From: DAOVDI01 sp965373045
GTDB taxonomy: Bacteria > Acidobacteriota > Aminicenantia > Aminicenantales > Aminicenantaceae
Assembly (NCBI GenBank): GCA_965373045.1
Contig: CBDVEQ010000129.1
Location: 1-7,576 of the forward strand
DNA: 7,576 bases
Direction: 5' to 3'
Below the pieces are notes generated by a model. It ran no database searches and was not told the origin of the DNA. It worked only from the letters and a program-made list of their open reading frames with translations. Positions within the stretch are counted from its first letter, which is position 1; the number at the start of each line of letters is the position of its first letter. Below, one piece after another: positions 5,872 to 7,576 of the stretch. The translations under genes and the position numbers were made by a program.

Positions 5872-7576
5872 ATGAACACACACTTTTCAAGAATACTAAA
5901 ATTATTTTTAGCCCTGGGTTTATTCTTCGTTCTTAGTGTGATTGTATTCAACATGATCTCCCGATCAAGATCAAAAGTGAAAATCGAGAGAGGAACAGAC
6001 AGGTCCGCAACAGAAAGGCTGGAAAGCAGGGAAAAGATCAAGCATTTCGAAGTTGTAAAAGGAGCAAAAAAGAATTTCGATTTTACGGCTGGCCGGCATT
6101 ATTTAGGAAAGGATGGTCTCTATCATTTTGAGGAGGATGTTCATGCTGTTCTGACAAAAAGAGGGAACAGGAAGGAGATCATACTTGAAGGAAATGAAGT
6201 CATTCATGATAAGGACCGATCATTTTTTCGACTTACCGGAAAGGCCCGGATAGAGTCTGGAGATTTGATCGCGACATCTTCTTCTATCGAGTATTTTCAA
6301 AAAAAAGGCGTCTTCTCCATTAATGAGGGAGTTGTCTTTAAATCTAAAAAGACCGAAGGCTTCGCCGACCGGATGGAGTACTTTGATATTCAGCAGAAGA
6401 TCAGGTTGATAGACAATGTGAAGATTCACATGAAGATCAACATTAAAAACAGCCTTCCACTGACAATCATGACGGATATGCTGGAGTTCAGACAGAAGGA
6501 AAAAAGTGGAATTGCTGTTGGACAAGTGCAGCTTATTCAAGGGAAGAGTACGATTTCGGCTGATCAGGCATCCTTCTTTCTGACTAAAGACGGCGATTAT
6601 ATTAAAGAGGTGACCTTGAAGGGAAAGGTTGTGGCTATCCTTAATCAGGATGAACAGGGCGGAACATCCAAAGGCGCAAAACCCTTGTTTTCTATTTATA
6701 AAAGCAGGAGGGAGATCAGGGCAGAAGAGCTGGTCATCCGAGGCTTTCGCGATCTATCTCGGATACATACTTTCCAAGCAAAACAGGATTGCTCGACCCG
6801 GTTCATTTCTTCAACTGGAGAGGAAACACAGATCCAGGCCGGGACTATAGATTTTGTCCTTACGCGTAAAGGAAAGTTAAGGGATTTAAAACTCTTACAA
6901 AAAGCAAGAATAGTAGAAAAAGATAGAGATGGGAAGACCCTAATACTCCTGGAAGGGGACGAGATTGTCATTGAAAGAAATAGAAATGTTCTGAATATCA
7001 AGGAGGGCGATGGGCTGATCCCAAGATTCAAGAATCAGGGCATCGATATTACCGCTGGGGTTATTTCTGTCAATATTAAAACCGGGGAATTTGAAGCCTT
7101 GGATGATCTGAAAGCCATACTCGAGATGGGCGGACAGGACAAGAAAGAGGCAGGATTATTCTCTTTGGACACGCCTGTGTTTATTACAGCTGCCTACATG
7201 AGATATTTTCCGAAGACCGAACGTTTTCAGTTTAAAGAGAAGATCAAAATCTGGCAGGCGAATACGGTTCTTCAGGCTGAGGAGATTTTTCTACAGGAGG
7301 AAACCGGTGAGCTTCAATGTTCCGGAAAAGTCAGTTCGACATTGATGTATCAGGCCGATGAAAATTCACCCAAGAGGAAAATCTTTATTTCGGCTGAAAA
7401 GATGCATTATGATCCTGCAAGAAAAATCATGTCTTATGAGGAGAAGGGTCTTATCAAGGTCGAGGATATCTCGGTCGAAGCGAAAATGGTTTTTGTCTGG
7501 TTGGATGCGGAAAAGGGAGGTCTTCTGAATATTTTAGCCAGGGACAATGTCATATTCAAGCAGGGAAAGCGAAAAG
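5872..7576 (+). CDS. Large membrane-anchored LptC/LptA (OstA)-like LPS transport protein, 3' partial
   Basis: 568 codons open without a stop to the right edge. Residues about 9-29 (LKLFLALGLFFVLSVIVFNMI) form one hydrophobic segment after a short basic start, followed by a basic stretch, as in LptC, whose single helix anchors it beside LptB2FG. There is no lipobox Cys. The rest is beta-rich with repeated OstA-style units of 'xISADxxxFxxxxxxIxxVxLxGxVxxx' type: about 122-185, 198-255 (ISADQASFFL), 280-345, 362-420, 438-490 (ITAAYMRYFP then LQAEEIFLQ) and 504-562 (ISAEKMHYDP). LptC and LptA are normally under 200 aa each, so this is several times larger. I infer a periplasmic bridge carrying LPS from the inner membrane towards LptD; an unrelated OstA-repeat envelope protein is the alternative. 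An in-frame GTG at 5863 is too close to the -10 box. No Shine-Dalgarno. Confidence 0.75.
   Translation, partial: MNTHFSRILKLFLALGLFFVLSVIVFNMISRSRSKVKIERGTDRSATERLESREKIKHFEVVKGAKKNFDFTAGRHYLGKDGLYHFEEDVHAVLTKRGNRKEIILEGNEVIHDKDRSFFRLTGKARIESGDLIATSSSIEYFQKKGVFSINEGVVFKSKKTEGFADRMEYFDIQQKIRLIDNVKIHMKINIKNSLPLTIMTDMLEFRQKEKSGIAVGQVQLIQGKSTISADQASFFLTKDGDYIKEVTLKGKVVAILNQDEQGGTSKGAKPLFSIYKSRREIRAEELVIRGFRDLSRIHTFQAKQDCSTRFISSTGEETQIQAGTIDFVLTRKGKLRDLKLLQKARIVEKDRDGKTLILLEGDEIVIERNRNVLNIKEGDGLIPRFKNQGIDITAGVISVNIKTGEFEALDDLKAILEMGGQDKKEAGLFSLDTPVFITAAYMRYFPKTERFQFKEKIKIWQANTVLQAEEIFLQEETGELQCSGKVSSTLMYQADENSPKRKIFISAEKMHYDPARKIMSYEEKGLIKVEDISVEAKMVFVWLDAEKGGLLNILARDNVIFKQGKRK

Noticed and set aside
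6220..7031. Minus-strand open frames (6220-6540, 6696-7031) opposite the LptC/OstA-like gene
   Set aside because: The + strand frame is open through the whole region with a sensible anchor and OstA repeats; the minus-strand translations show no domain and no promoter or ribosome site.
1..7576. CRISPR array, insertion sequence, phage or defence genes
   Set aside because: No direct repeats with regular spacing, terminal inverted repeats, integrase/transposase motifs or tRNA-like cloverleaf sequence were seen; the gene content is core metabolism, repair, secretion and envelope.

Overview
The window comes from a diderm (Gram-negative type) bacterium of moderate GC. It is almost entirely coding: no gene-free stretch exceeds about 120 bp, and there are no mobile elements, CRISPR repeats, tRNA or rRNA. 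An LPS-transport (LptC/OstA-type) gene implies an LPS-bearing outer membrane. Gene content and style could fit Acidobacteriota/Aminicenantes-like or other uncultivated diderm lineages, but this is a weak guess because the window has no taxonomic marker such as rRNA.

Layout: (1) Bases 1-124 hold the 3' end of a + strand dtd gene (D-aminoacyl-tRNA deacylase). (2) Bases 188-4000 hold a tightly packed minus-strand operon read ftsY > ribD > ribE > ribBA, with junctions of 4-bp overlap, 1-bp overlap and 17-bp gap. It converges on dtd across a 63-bp spacer. (3) A 119-bp divergent region (4001-4119) carries a convincing sigma70-type promoter for ftsY, a small hairpin, and an AT-rich inverted repeat abutting recJ. 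(4) recJ runs on the + strand (4120-5811). (5) After a 60-bp gap with a perfect TATAAT box, a long envelope gene begins at 5872 and runs off the right edge still open. It encodes an N-terminal membrane anchor followed by many OstA-like beta repeats.

Functionally the rib genes supply four of the activities that convert GTP and ribulose 5-phosphate to riboflavin: GTP cyclohydrolase II, DHBP synthase, deaminase/reductase and riboflavin synthase. Lumazine synthase (ribH) is absent here, and there is no room for an FMN riboswitch in its usual place. ftsY (SRP receptor) leads the transcript, tying riboflavin synthesis to a housekeeping gene. recJ is a single-strand 5'-3' exonuclease for repair and recombination.

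The most unusual points are the oversized single-chain LptC/LptA-like protein, and the placement of consensus-like -10 boxes only 9-13 bp from the start codons of the two transcription-unit leaders with clear promoters (ftsY and the envelope gene), neither of which has a Shine-Dalgarno; recJ, the third leader, also lacks one and may follow the same pattern. The internal genes ribE and ribBA do have Shine-Dalgarno sites. This suggests leaderless or near-leaderless mRNAs. A His-to-Gln change at a metal-binding position of the RibB half of RibBA is also notable. I see no sign of a defence system or other wholly novel multi-gene system.
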